Shown in pieces: positions 30,201 to 42,360 of a DNA stretch of 64,000 nucleotides (its first letter is position 1; each line of letters starts with the position of its first letter). The DNA comes from Cynocephalus volans (lineage: Eukaryota > Chordata > Mammalia > Dermoptera > Cynocephalidae). Position numbers and translations under genes: made by a program. The notes below the pieces were generated by a model. It worked only from the letters and a program-made list of their open reading frames with translations, was not told the DNA's origin and did no database searches. Where the stretch lies: positions 4,643,382 through 4,707,381 of the forward strand of contig NC_084474.1 of NCBI RefSeq assembly GCF_027409185.1. Direction: 5' to 3'.

Positions 30201-33200
30201 GAAAGGATACTTAACTAGGAAGGAGGATCTATAGTAAAGCATTTATAATAGCTATTTGAGAAAGCACTTTAAAAGGTAGACAGGATGGAGAAGGGGGAAA
30301 GAGGAATATATTACAGCATTCCATTTTATTGTGAAAAATGGGTAGATACTTTCAAATATTGAGATTGTTTATGTTGAAAGTTTTACAGATAGTTTTGTGG
30401 ACAAAAGCAATGTGCATGTACTCAATGCCACTTCGCTGTACACTTAAAAACTGTTAAAATGGTAAATTTTATGTTGTCTATTTTACCACAATAAAAATTT
30501 TTTAAATGTTTTAAAAAAGTAATAAAGTGTTGACCCTATTAAAGGGGGGTAGGGGATAGTGTTTTGGGATTTTTAAGAATCCTTAAATTAACTAATAATA
30601 TGAAAGGTATCTTAGAGAATTGATCATCTTTTTCATTCATGAAAGTAAAATGTTTAAGATTCAATATTTTTGTCTTTTTAGTAAAGGCATTTATATTCAG
30701 TAAAGATATTTCTCTTTTAAGGAAAGAATTTAAGATTCCCAATTAATAAGAGAGCATATGGAACAAAAAAATACCAGTGAGAGCAGTGGAGTAATGGAAA
30801 GATCTAAAACTGGTTAAAATACTTAGAGATTGGAAAGATAGAAGAAAAGTGGAAATGAGTTGCTGTAGAGTAGGGCTGTGGTAAAAAGTAGATTGTATTT
30901 GTTTGAGATGCATTGAACACTACTTTCTGAAATGAATATTTTCTAGTTGATGAGCTAGTTTTAAAGTTATTATTTTTTCTTGATTACCAGGAATTTTCTA
31001 CGTCTGGTCATGCTTACACTGATACAGGAAAAGCATCAGGCAACCTAGAGACCAAATATAAGATCTGTAACTATGGACTTACCTTCACCCAAAAATGGAA
31101 CACAGACAATACTCTTGGGACAGAAATCTCTTGGGAGAATAAGGTAAGAGAAAGCACTAGAAGTTTTTTTTTCTTTAGGTTTGATTTACCTTGCTGACTG
31201 AATGATGAACAAACTCCAAATATAATCTGAACAAGATTTTTATATTTGTGGCCTTTTTTGATATGTCTTAATGTTTCCAGAAAATAAGCCTTTGTTTGTG
31301 AGTATTCTAATGATCACATCACATCTTTGTTCTGACCATTTCTCTTTATTCTGTTATACAGCTGAGCCTCTCCTGGGTAGAACAAACTATTTGTAGTAAT
31401 TTAGTTTTGTAATTATTGCAAAATTGGCTCCGCAGAAAAGTGTTTTGACAAATCTCTGATGTTTTCAAGGAGAAAAATGTATTAGCAATATTTGTGAAGT
31501 GCCTACTATGTACAGGGCACTGTTTTTTGTGTTATGTCTATATGCTCATTACCATATATAGATATTATACATGTATAGCTGAGTAAATTACTTAGGTGGG
31601 CTTGTTATCTCATTATAATAATTTCAAGAAATATCAAGATTATTTTGTTGTCTTATAATTCTGTTGTTTTTGTACTGTAATTTATGTTATTTGCTGTAAT
31701 GTGATTTGACCTATACATATGAACCCATTTTTTGGTGGGAGAACCAGGATGAAGGCTAGGGGTGAGGGGAGAGGAGGGAGGGGACGGGAGAGGATAGGGA
31801 GGTAATTTGTTATGTAATTTAATATTTGGCTTTTTTAATGACTTCTTTTTTCATTAAAGAGGAAGAGGAAGCTTTTCTTTTTTTAAAATTGTAACATAGT
31901 TGATTGTACATATCTGTGCGGTTGACTATCAATATGTACTGCTCAAATCAGGATAATTAGTATATTCAACACTAGACAAAGGAAGAGGAAACTTTAGAAT
32001 TAGTTTCTTGAGTTGAATAAAGAATTGAAAATTACTAATTGTCCATTTTAAATCTTTATTTTTCAGTTGGCTGAAGGGTTGAAACTGACTCTTGATACCA
32101 TATTTGTACCGAATACAGGGTAATTATCCAAATCCTATTTTCTGAAATGTTTTTGGAGTTTGAAGGGATAGAGAGCTTTAGAATAAGGAGATGCAATGAA
32201 AAGTTTGAGGCAGGAAGAAGTTAGGAGGTTGCTGTTTGGAATACAAGAGGCCTGTGTATGTGGTGAGGATAGAGGAAGACCCCCTTGAGGCAGAATAAAA
32301 TTTCGATTTGAAAATTCAACAGACGAACAAAAATTTAGGAATTTTTTTTTGGCGGCTGGCCGATATGGGGATCCGAACCCTTGACCTTAGAGTTACAACA
32401 CCACAAAAATTTATAAATTTATTACAAAGGGTATAAAAAGTTTAGGAGCTTGAAGAGTCTTGAGACCGTAGATATATTTTAAGCTATTCTGAAGATTGTG
32501 GAAGTGGTGGTATTCTGCTGAGAAGTTAATTTCTAGAACACTGCTACCAACTTGATTCCTTAGCCTCTTTAAATCCTCCAACTTCTCAGCCTCAGTTTCC
32601 TCATGTGAAAATGGGGATTGTGTCATTTCCTATCTGCCTAACATGGGTCCATGCTATCTGAAGGACAGATAATAATGATAAATAATATCAATGCAAATTG
32701 GCATTTCTTATCAGCTGTAACAAGTGTGTCCTTCCTGCCACACACTTTGTTATGTAAATGACAAATATTCTTGTAAGAGGCTCGATTGGAATAGGATAAA
32801 GACTATTAAGAATTAATTTTGTGTTTTCAGTATTGTCCTTAAAAAATGTACACTTCTCTCCATGGTAGGTTAATAATGTGCGTTGGGTGTTACTTTCTGT
32901 GGCATTTGGCATTTGGCAACATTTAAAGAGATTTGATTTCTCATATGCCTGTATACATACATCTTCAGATTATTAATTTGTTACTGAAATATCTTATTCC
33001 TCCTTGTGCTTTTGTTCATGCCTTTATGAAATTATGAAGTACCCTAACATTTGAATTTACAGTGAGGAATAGATAATAATATATGCACTTCTAATCCTAA
33101 CAAAATTATTTTTGTAGAGCTAGGTCATTTGAAACATTTTTACCAAATGTATGCCATGTACCAAAGTAATATTTACTTTGGGGGAAAGAGAGGCTCTTAC

Positions 33201-36200
33201 CCTAAAGATTCCTGGACAGTAGTAGAAACTCACGTTGTTTACATTGTGTTGTTTTTATTTGTTTGTTTGTTTTTTTACAGAAAGAAGAGTGGGAAATTGA
33301 AGGCCTCCTATAGAAGGGATTGTTTCAGTCTTGGCAGTAACGTTGATATAGATTTTGCAGGACCAACCATCTATGGTTGGGCTGTGTTGGCCTTTGAAGG
33401 TTGGCTTGCAGGATATCAGATGAGTTTTGACACGGCCAAATCCAAACTGTCACAGAATAATTTTGCCCTGGGTTACAAGGCTGCAGACTTCCAGCTGCAC
33501 ACTCATGTGTGAGTGTTCATAATTCATTTCTTCTTCAGTGTCAGTGCAGTCATTCAAAAATGTGGTGGCCATTAGCATGAGAAGAAGATTAGAAGTGATG
33601 GCACTTGCATGTAGTATTCCTTGGTGGACAACCTTGTGCTGTTCTCATAGTCAGCAGAACATTGCCAGGAGGCTAGTGCACTTCATGCATGGTGCTGTGC
33701 TGCTGGTAGTTACTGGCCTCTCAGCCTTTACCCCAAACTTCAGAAAGCTCTAAAATTTGTAGAAGAACCACTGGGTTGGAGAGAGCTCAGAGCATGGTTT
33801 ACCTCTTGGTAAAAGGGATCTGTAGGAGATGTCTCTGCTTTCTCTGGTGCCCCACTCATCTTGGCAGTATCTGGAAGCAGGTCTGTTTGGATCACCAAGA
33901 AAACCACCAAATTGATTTGAGCATCCTAGAGCATCCCCAGTAATTCTCTGGAGGTTTTCGGGTATCCCTGGTTGGAACCGCTACACTTATCACATTCAGA
34001 TGTAACAGGAGTCCACAAAGCATTCCTGGGAGTCAGTTATGTAGGCTGCACCCTGTTGTCCGAATGAATCTGAACTTTAAATTGTATTTTATGTCTTGGC
34101 CTACTGGAAACTGCTGCTATACCAGGAAGAAAAAGCAAAGGGTGAGCTATGTGTTTTTGAAGTGTTGCAGATTGCTCTCTGCTAGGTATTCTAATTCACT
34201 TATGATGGCTAAAATAAAGTTAGTGGTATAGACACAAGTATTAAAATTGATGAAACAAAATTTATGAAACAATATTATCAGGAAAACCATGAAAACTCAA
34301 GGACTAACATCTGGGATGCTTTGAAGCAATAATTTAGGTACTTCTCTGGAGCAGTGTTCCCTAGGTATTGTAGGGAGAGTGCTTTCTAACTCTAGGATTG
34401 TGTTTTAAATGAAATCTAGAATTGGCTTTATTCTTGTACATCTGTCTCTTTCCGTCTGTATCTATTTTTGCAGAATCTTTACTGAACTCTACTTTGAAGT
34501 TTCTAAATTCTATGAAAGTCCCAAGGAGACCTGTAGATTATATTTACCTGAGGTGTCTGCCTTTGTGCGTAATTGAATTGTCTAAGAAATTTACGTAATG
34601 TGGAAAAGCCAAATAAATGAATCAAGTGTTACTACATTTTAATTAGGTGGTTATAAATTGCATAACTGGATTTAGTTCCTTGTTCAGTACTCATTTATCC
34701 TAGACATTTGCTGAAGTCTGTAGTTTTACAAAATGGGATCCTTGTTTAGATAGTCTTACAATTTGTTTCCTTATTCATAATAGTGGTACAAACTAAATAT
34801 TTATGACTTTTTCTTACACTATGAAAATAGGAATGATGGCACTGAATTTGGAGGTTCTATCTACCAGAAGGTGAATGAGAAGATTGAAACATCAATAAAC
34901 CTTGCTTGGACAGCTGGCAGTAACAACACCCGTTTTGGCATTGCTGCTAAATACAAGCTGGACTGTAGAACTTCTCTATCTGTAAGAATGTGAATGTGCT
35001 GCCAGATTGGATCCGCCCTTATGTTTTCATCTGAGTTGTAAATGAATGTTGGTATATGGTTGTAGATTGCATGTTCTTTATTCTCTTTAATGAGCTAGCT
35101 CTTTTGTGCAACAAAAAGAGTATTATACCTGTAGTCGGGAAATGTGGGATCTAGTCCTAGCTCCTCCTGTATTTAGCTGTTGTCTGACCTTGTCAAGTCC
35201 TTTTATCTCTGTGGCCTCAGAATTTTCTTATCTGCAAATTCATGGGATTGGATTACTATTCCTGTTGCTATTAATAATTCTTATTAATAATAACACTAAT
35301 TGAGCTCTTAAATTTTAGGTACTATGCCAAGGGCTTTACATGTATTATTAGCTCATTTAATTCTCACAACTACTCTGTGGTGAGTAGTGTTATCCTTATC
35401 CCTGTTTTATAAATGAGCAAACTGAGGCATAGAAAGGTCAGGTAACTAGCCCAAGGTCACTTAGTAAATGGTAGTGCCAAGATTTGAACCCAGATCTGTT
35501 TTCCTGACACCAGAGTTCATGCTGTAACCACTGTCGGATGTTATATACTGGCATCTCAAAGAATTCAGTACACAGGAGTATTTGGCTGCACAGTGTTTTT
35601 GAAAAACTTGCTGGAAGCCTTGAGCATACATTCTTAAGGTCCTCACCATCCCTACCTGTCCTATTGAATTTTTAAAGGATTTATCTTTTTATTTATTAAA
35701 TTTTCAGCTTCAGTAGTACTAGATTGGCTCTAGGGTTCGTTTAGCTTTGGAAATCTAATGCATAAAGTGGTGGTTGTATTGGACTTATGTATTTGAAATT
35801 TATTGTTTTCTGTTTCTATTCCATCTCTTAATCTTAGGCTAAAGTAAATAATGCCAGCCTGATTGGACTGGGTTATACTCAGACCCTTCGACCAGGTGAG
35901 TAAAAGAACTAATAACAGAGGTTGGGGTAGAAAGCGATAAAGGAATATGAAAATAGCCTGCAGAACAGTCCATAATCACTATAGGTTGATTCAGACCATT
36001 TTGTAACATTTGGTGGTTCAGACAGAAAGTAAAACAGATCAAGTACTTTCCCTTTAAAAATATTTACATATTTGTAACTATAATTTCATCACTCTGGCCT
36101 TTGAGTTTGGTTGATCACTCATTGTTCGTAACCCTGAACTCAAAGTTTGTCCTGATCATGCTTTACTCATTACAGATCAGATGATTATAGGTAACCCTGT

Positions 36201-36421
36201 GCTGATTTAGTGATAGCTTGTAACTCTTGCACCCAGCTATAATCTGTGCCATTGACTCTGTCCATTGTTTCTAGAAAATTCAGATCTGATTGTAATACTT
36301 GTTATAAGTGACTCTTGTTTTCTTCCTAGGAGTCAAACTGACCTTATCAGCTTTAATTGATGGAAAGAACTTCAATGCAGGAGGCCACAAAGTTGGGTTG
36401 GGATTTGAACTGGAAGCTTAA
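27154..36421 (+). CDS. VDAC3: Voltage-dependent anion channel 3, mitochondrial outer-membrane porin (complete)
   Basis: Eight exons join to 283 codons plus TAA, the same length as human VDAC3: 27154-27220, 28030-28079, 30991-31143, 32067-32119, 33281-33508, 34831-34981, 35838-35895 and 36330-36421. VDACs are 19-strand beta-barrels that pass metabolites and ions across the outer membrane. VDAC3 identity rests on [12 protein letters not shown] at the start, the redox cysteines 2, 8, 36, 65, 122 and 229, Gln73 where VDAC1/2 have Glu, and the end GLGFELEA. The family GLK-type motif reads GYK at 172-174. No frame break. Start choice follows the family N-terminus; an acceptor (ttataag) lies two bases before the ATG. 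A possible 3-nt alternative exon is listed separately. Confidence 0.97.
28030..28079 (+). CDS. VDAC3: VDAC3 second coding exon
   Basis: The 50-nt exon encodes residues 23-39, GFGMVKIDL to CSGV, including Cys36 and the first beta strand. It ends in phase 0, so a 3-nt exon can be added after it without shifting the frame. Confidence 0.95.
29018..29020 (+). CDS. VDAC3: Candidate VDAC3 3-nt microexon (ATG, one Met)
   Basis: The intron contains tattcag, ATG, gtaagga: a 3-nt exon with a perfect acceptor and donor. Inclusion would insert one methionine between Val39 and Glu40. Human and mouse VDAC3 are known to have just such an alternatively spliced ATG exon, which supports reading this as its counterpart. 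It lies 938 nt after the upstream exon and 1,970 nt before the next. Confidence 0.75.
29353..29460 (-). mobile_element. tRNA-derived SINE monomer (first of a tandem pair)
   Basis: Minus orientation in a VDAC3 intron. A 13-bp duplication, ctctagtatttta, flanks it at 29340-29352 and 29461-29473. Confidence 0.85.
29474..29578 (-). mobile_element. tRNA-derived SINE monomer (second of a tandem pair)
   Basis: A second minus-orientation copy directly after the first, with a 13-G run (29482-29494) where its tail meets the body. A short ttttag repeat at each end may be its target duplication. Confidence 0.8.
30991..31143 (+). CDS. VDAC3: VDAC3 coding exon, residues 40-90
   Basis: 153 nt between taccag and gtaaga, phase 0 at both ends. 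Encodes [10 protein letters not shown] to ISWENK, with Cys65 and Gln73. Confidence 0.96.
31880..31985 (-). mobile_element. L1 3'-end fragment in VDAC3 intron
   Basis: taacatagttgattgtacat and tactgctcaaatcaggataa resemble the fragment at 1.5-1.66 kb. Short and diverged. Confidence 0.5.
32067..32119 (+). CDS. VDAC3: VDAC3 coding exon, residues 91-108
   Basis: 53 nt between tttcag and gtaatt. Encodes [10 protein letters not shown] to FVPNTG. The donor gtaatt is weaker than the others. Confidence 0.94.
32338..32402 (-). mobile_element. 5'-truncated tRNA-derived SINE
   Basis: Only about 55 bp of body plus tail remain. The 11-bp duplication acaaaaattta at 32327-32337 and 32403-32413 shows it inserted already truncated. 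Confidence 0.8.
33281..33508 (+). CDS. VDAC3: VDAC3 coding exon, residues 109-184
   Basis: 228 nt between tttacag and gtgagt. Encodes [10 protein letters not shown] to FQLHTH, with Cys122 and the stretch [10 protein letters not shown], strongly conserved in VDACs. Confidence 0.96.
34831..34981 (+). CDS. VDAC3: VDAC3 coding exon, residues 185-234
   Basis: 151 nt between aaaatag and gtaaga. Encodes [10 protein letters not shown] to DCRTSLS, with Cys229. Lys226 replaces the Met I recall in human. Confidence 0.95.
35300..35545 (-). repeat. MIR element, long copy
   Basis: Antisense MIR over about 240 bp in a VDAC3 intron: ctatgccaagggctttacat, aactgaggcatagaaaggtc and ggtaactagcccaaggtcac. Confidence 0.75.
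35838..35895 (+). CDS. VDAC3: VDAC3 coding exon, residues 235-253
   Basis: 58 nt between tcttag and gtgagt. Encodes [10 protein letters not shown] to TQTLRP, a late pair of beta strands. Confidence 0.95.
36330..36421 (+). CDS. VDAC3: VDAC3 last coding exon
   Basis: 92 coding nt after ttcctag encode [10 protein letters not shown] to GLGFELEA and TAA. The exon runs on into the 3' UTR. Confidence 0.96.
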
Positions 36422-36850
36422 TGTGGTTTTGAGTAAAGCATCAGGTTTGTCCCTGGAAGTGAAGAGAAATGAACCCACTGTTTTAGCCTTAAAATTCTTC
36501 TGTGAAATTTCAAAAGTGTGAACTTTTTATTCTTCCAAAGAATTGTAATCCTCCCCACACTGAAGTCTAGAGATTGCAAGTCCATCCTAAGGGAGGTACT
36601 TGAAGGCTGCCTGGAAGTTGTCATGTTTGTGCCACATTTCAGTTCAGTTCTGCAGTGTTAATTTAAATGTGTTCCTCAGCAACAATGTAGTGTCATGTTA
36701 AAGGAAACAACCCGACTCTCCAGTTGTACATCACGTCCTGCATGTCCCACACCTTTTTCATGACCTTTTAATATATTGGTCTCTGTGCTGTAGTGGAATC
36801 TTTGGTTTTGCATCAGAGTAAAATAAAATAAACCCATCACATTTGGAACA
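36422..36850 (+). other. VDAC3: VDAC3 3' UTR
   Basis: About 430 nt from the stop to the region of two overlapping AATAAA signals. No repeat was seen inside it. Confidence 0.75.
36822..36832 (+). promoter_or_regulatory. VDAC3: VDAC3 polyadenylation signals (two overlapping AATAAA)
   Basis: AATAAA occurs at 36822-36827 and again at 36827-36832, followed by TG-rich sequence. Confidence 0.8.
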
Positions 36851-39800
36851 TAATTGCTCATCTGACATGCTAGTGGTGGTCTTCTATTTGATGTGGTTTG
36901 TTCTGAGACTTACTTTCATAGATGGGATTTGTGTTTAAAGTGGTGTCTAAAATGTCTGTGCTGCTGCCTGTCCCTTCCAGTTTGTTTCCCTCATTCTTAC
37001 TGCTCCCATGGATCAGGCTGAGGGCAAAACAGTGCTTTGTTCTGCTGGGGAGAGGCACATCTGCTGAGACGCTCCTTCCTTTTGCGGTGTGAGAGGGCAG
37101 TGTCATCTTGGTAGGTTTGTAAAGGTGTGAGAAAGAGTGAGCGGTGGAAGGCAGAGGGAAGAGTGCAAGTGGGAGAAACAGGGCAGGGACGAGAGTTGAC
37201 AGGAGGCCAGAGCTGGAGGAGCATGCAGCTGTGGCTCCTCCTGGCTTCAGAAAAGTATTTTTGGTTCCACTCTCAGTAATTTGCTGGTTGCAACAAAAAA
37301 GTTTAGAAGTAAATTAAATGAAAGTGAAAATTCCCGTTTCTCTCTCCAATTCCTCTTTTTTTCTACTGCCACTAACAGTTTGATACGTCTTTGTGCATAT
37401 TTTTCAGTGTCTTTAGAGATTACATAATTATCTACATATATATATGGTGTTAAAATGCATATCTTGTTTTGCAGTATACTTTTAAATTTAACATATCAGA
37501 GTCTTCTTTCTGTTCATATGTCTGCCTCATATTTTTATTATTTGTATGTCTAGTAAATGTGACCACTTATTTAACTGTTCTCTCCTTTTGCTGCATTCAG
37601 TTTTTGCTGTACAGTGCTGCATGGGACGTCTGCTCCTGTGACTGTTTCTGTAGCAGCCCTGCCCTGCCCAGTGGAACAGAACCTTCTGTGGTGATGAAGT
37701 GACTTCATCTGTCCTGTCCTCTGTGGTAGGCTCTAGCCACATATGGCTCCTGAGCACTTTACTAAGTTTTAAATTTTATTTCACTTTAATTAATGGACAT
37801 TTAAGTAGGCATATGTGGCTAGTGGCTACTGTAATGGATGGTATCTTGCCATAGGATAGGTTTCTAGAAGTGAGGTTGCTGAATAAGTAATTTTTATTTA
37901 TTTTATACTTTACTATATTTTTTCAGTTTTCTAAAGCAAATTTCTTATTTCTGTAATCAGGGAAAACGCTTCTAATGAATATTATTGTCAGAAGAGGCAG
38001 AGGGCCTGGGGCAGCACAGCAGGCAGCACATCTGTCGTCTAGAGGGTGGTGAGAAGCTGGCGGCTCAGCCCCAGGGAGTAGGGTGGCCTGAGACCTTGGC
38101 CAGGGCAAGAAACACCCCTTGCTCCTTCCCCACTACTCCTAGGTCAGATACCCAAATGGAGAGATTGATAAAAGTATTGGTGTTGCTTGTGATAAGAAAG
38201 TAGTAGACATGAAGTTTTTATTAAATATTGTAATAATAAGAGACTAAAGTTACATCATATGACCAGGAAGACATCATAGTGCATTGCTAATCCATCATCA
38301 TACTCTGAGTGTCTCTCTGCTCAAGGGACAGAGGAGGACTGTAAGTGTCCTAAAATTTCATTTAGCTACTCAGTGTCTGCCCTTGGAAGGTCACTGCTGA
38401 CTTGGTTGAGCCTCAGGTTCTTGGACCTTGGATAGAAAGAGTTCTAAGAAAGAGCCTAGGCCATTTCTCTGCCCTGTGTTATCTGTATGAATGATGAAGA
38501 CTTTTGTTTCCTACACACAAAGACCATCTTGGTTAAGACTGTAGCCTCTGGTTAGCATGCTTGGCACTGTGATTCTGTTTCCTCTGCCTGTCAGAAACAA
38601 ATCCCCTTTTCTTTTGCCCTCCACTTAAATGCTCGTATTCTGGTTCTATCCTCAGCCTTCTCCAGCTCTGCATGCTGGTTCTTGCTATGTGTGTTATATT
38701 TGTGTGAGGAGCCTTCTCAAATGACATCTGTCTTTCCTCATAGATTCTGATGTGCCTTGGGCCTTCTCAGGATAAGGATGGTCTGATAATAGCTCATTCT
38801 TCCTCACCCAGGTTTTAAGCTCACAGTAAATTAGGACAAGATGTCAGTGGACAGAGGCCAAATGCATCATCATTACCACTGACAAAGGCTGGGTCGATGC
38901 TGGACCTGAAGGCGAGAGTTGCAGGCAATTTGGGGCCAGGCTGGCAGGCCTCCTGCCTACCAGCTGGGATGGCACAGACGAAAGGAATTCTTGTTCTCTG
39001 CAGTCAGTCTCCTTCCCACACGTATGCACTCCTTTCCTCTGGTGGAGGGTAGAGAAGTCGGGAGTGGATGCTGAATGTGGTCCAGTTGCATGAGAGAAAC
39101 ATGAAGAACGGGGCACTGTGTTCGTTGTGTGTGTGTTTTAGCTGCGGTCAGCCCCTGCCTTCTCCAAGAGGTCTGGCTTGTCCACCTTGGGAATATGTCC
39201 AAATCTTCAAGTGTTGGGGTGGGTGGAGGGTGTACTTTGGTACATCTCCCTGGGGAATCTCGTACATCCTCTCTGCTCTGTCTTTGGACACCACAGCTTC
39301 CATCTGCTTCCTGGACAGCAGCCTCCTAAGCTAACTGCTTCCCCAAGCTTATCCTAAGGTCTCCCTCCTGCACTCCAGACCTTCACTTCATACTGCCTGT
39401 CAGACATCTCGGATATTCTGCAGGTATCCACAACTCACCATTTCCCAAACTGAACCCATGCCCTCGGTGTCCATTTTGCACTTGGAGGCTCAGTCAAGTT
39501 TCTCCCTCTCCTCTGAAAACTTCCTGGCCCCCCTCAGTCCACATAGTGGCCCTTCCTCAGGGCTCCTACTGCTCCATGAAAACAGTCTCAGGATGGCAGC
39601 AGTCACGCTGTGTTGCAGCTGTGTTCACCTGTCCCCCCTCCTGCCTCTGAACCCTAGAGGCTTATTTGTCTCCTTGGTGCATGATGGGCATACTGGATGT
39701 TTGCCAAATGAGTAAAAGTGAACCATCAGGTGGCTGGCCTGGCTTGGCTTCTTCTGCATGTGGATTGAGGTTCTCCTTCAGCAAGTGCTCATAGTTCCGT

Positions 39801-42360
39801 TATAATTGGAGAAGCACCGATCATTCCTGGCATTTCTGAGAATTTCCTGCAAGTCTGAAGTATGATATAATTAATATTCTGAGGTGACTTCACTTGCAGT
39901 TTAAAAGGGTCTGAAAAGATGGTCATGATTGCAGTTAAGCTTGGCCCCACTAGGTGCCGCTGTTGCCACCAACCAAAGATGGACGCAGTTTGTTTAGTCC
40001 CGCCCTTTGCCCTTGGGGTCATTTGGTCCATCTTTCTTTTGACCTCCTTGCCCCGTTCCCTACACATTCATAGTTTGGAATCTCTAAGTATAGAGTTTGG
40101 TTTAACTTCTAGGTGGCAAGTCTTGGGAAAGGCACGGAAATTTTCCTTTCTTCTCTGGCCACAACCTTCTTGCTGTTCACATGGGTTTGCTCTAGCCACA
40201 TGGAGAACAGCTGGTTGTCCTCATAGTGTGTGAAACGCCACTTAAAGTCATGTTTCCTCTAAAGAAATGGACAGAATAAACCCCTTGCCTTTTCTTCCTA
40301 GGCTTCCTTTCCAAGTTCTTAATCGCCCGTCACTGTGCTCCTCTGAAACTTCCTCCCAGGCCCGCCACACAGTCCTCCTCATCATGGAGATGCAGGTGTG
40401 GACAGTCGGCAGCTGCTGGGCAGGAGGACGCTAAGGGGAGGGCCAGGAAGCCTGGGGCCTGCTCTGGCCCTGTTATCGTTTGGCTGCCTAAACTACTTCT
40501 CATTCTTTGCCCTAGTTTCCCCAGTGCCTGGCCAGCTCCGGGTGTTTCCAAGATCAAATAAAACAAGGAAATGAAAATGTTTCAGAAAAGATGTTGGTGG
40601 GATGATGGCATGTCGGTGACTTTTCTTTTTTCATACTATGCTTCAGGGTTGTTTTATTGTGTTTTCAATAATAAAGGATGATATACCGTAAACATATTTA
40701 GGAGGGTGACAATCCAAGAACAGAGCTACATTTCCCATTTATTCAACCATATTTTACAGGTCTTACCAATTTGTTTTTTCCCCATCCAGCATGTGAATAA
40801 CCCATTCTCCGGTTTCTTTCAGTTTCTACCTGTTCTGTCCTGTTCAATTAACTGTGGTTTATTTTCTTTTCCTTTTCCTTGTCATCCAATTTAATGCTGT
40901 CCTCCGAGCAGCCTACCTGAAGGGAATCATCCATAAAAAAGTGAGGCAGTGCATAAACGATTCATCCACAAGAGGAGGAGGACAGACACTGGTTGCTGGA
41001 GTCCCTATTCTGGGCCAAGCATGGAGTAGTCCCTTTCACATACAATCTACCTGAATTCAGTAGTCTTGTCCCTGCTTGGTATACAAGGAAAGTGGAGCGA
41101 ATAGGGGTTAAGGAAGTTGCCCAAGGTCATTCAAACAGAAGCTGAAATCTAAACCCAGGTCTGGCTGACTCCAAGAGTGCTTGAAGGCAGTGGGCAAATT
41201 TGGTTTCTGACAGGTGAGCAAGGAGTCTGGATTCAGCCACATTTTAGGACTCACAAAACACATGGCATGATGTCCTCAAAAGTGCCTTCTTCTGGCCTTG
41301 CTTTGTAATTGAATAAATTCACTGATGCCATAGGTCCATACATTTCAACATTTTCTGAACAGAGGGATGGTTTTTCATTTTTATTCCATAGCTTGAGAAT
41401 TCTGCAGATTATTCTAAGAAGGGTAGGTGGGGAGGACTTCTTTAAAAAAAGTTATCTTGTTGAAAATGATTGTGTGTTTACATATTTGTTCGTAAGTTCA
41501 GTCCCTTTGGAAAGGCAGAAAATGAAGTCTCAGGAACTCAGGCTCCTCCTGACAGCATCCAAACTGCCCCAGCAGGCACCCAGGTATAGTGGAAAGGCAG
41601 CAAAGGCCCAGGGCACTCCCGTGCTGGTAGAGTGATCTGCTGAACAAAATCACAGTAAGATGCCAGGGATTGTGAGCTGCCTTGAAGACTGCATTATTAG
41701 AGAAAAAGGAGACTCTGAGGGTAGAATTGTGAGCTGGTGGCCCAGGACAGGAGAGCCTTCCACCAGCATCCCTTCCCCCTTGGAAAGGACTCCATGCTTG
41801 GCCTGAGCAGACCAACCTGCCATCATCGCTTGGCTAACTGGGACATTCTTCTTCCCCAGCCCTTGGCCTGACAGTCCCCCTCAGCCACAGGAGCCACGGG
41901 TGCCCTTGCTGTGCAGTGGGAGCCAGGGGCCTAATTTTAGGGGGAGGGATCCACAAAGGAGAAGATGTTTTCTTTCCGGTGGTGGGGGCGGGGGAGGTCA
42001 GCTTGCCAACTGGCCATCTGTTAAATAAGAGAGGATGGGGGAGGGTGCAGCGGGCAAGGCCACCCTCAGAATCCTGCTGGTGAGGTGCTGGGTGTGACCC
42101 TTGTCCCCACTCACTTCCTCAGACGCTGGCTCTGCCAGCCTATCTGCTCAGGGCTGGGCCAGGACTCAGAGATGTAGCTCTTCTCCCAGGGTGGGGCTTG
42201 CAAACTGGCCTGAATCCAGCAGAAGGGACTGCACAATGTCTGCTTGCAGTGTTGTGCTATTACTTATCAATAAATTTAGGAGGAAATTTAACTTGTCCTG
42301 GAATCTTTATCAAAAGTGGGGAAATGAAAGGCTTAAGGTGCTATTTCAAAAACTGGATAG
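36850..42360. other. VDAC3/SLC20A2 intergenic DNA, no gene seen
   Basis: Mixed unique and old-repeat DNA. The frames present here have no recognisable protein and no splice context. Confidence 0.6.
39290..39510 (+). repeat. L2 fragment
   Basis: Blocks ctgcctgtcagacatctcgg and caaactgaacccatgccctc resemble L2. Diverged. Confidence 0.5.

Noticed and set aside
34440-34640. Possible alternative terminal exon of VDAC3 (acceptor tttgcag, later AATAAA at 34611)
   Set aside because: Frame gives no conserved protein and nothing but chance signals supports it.
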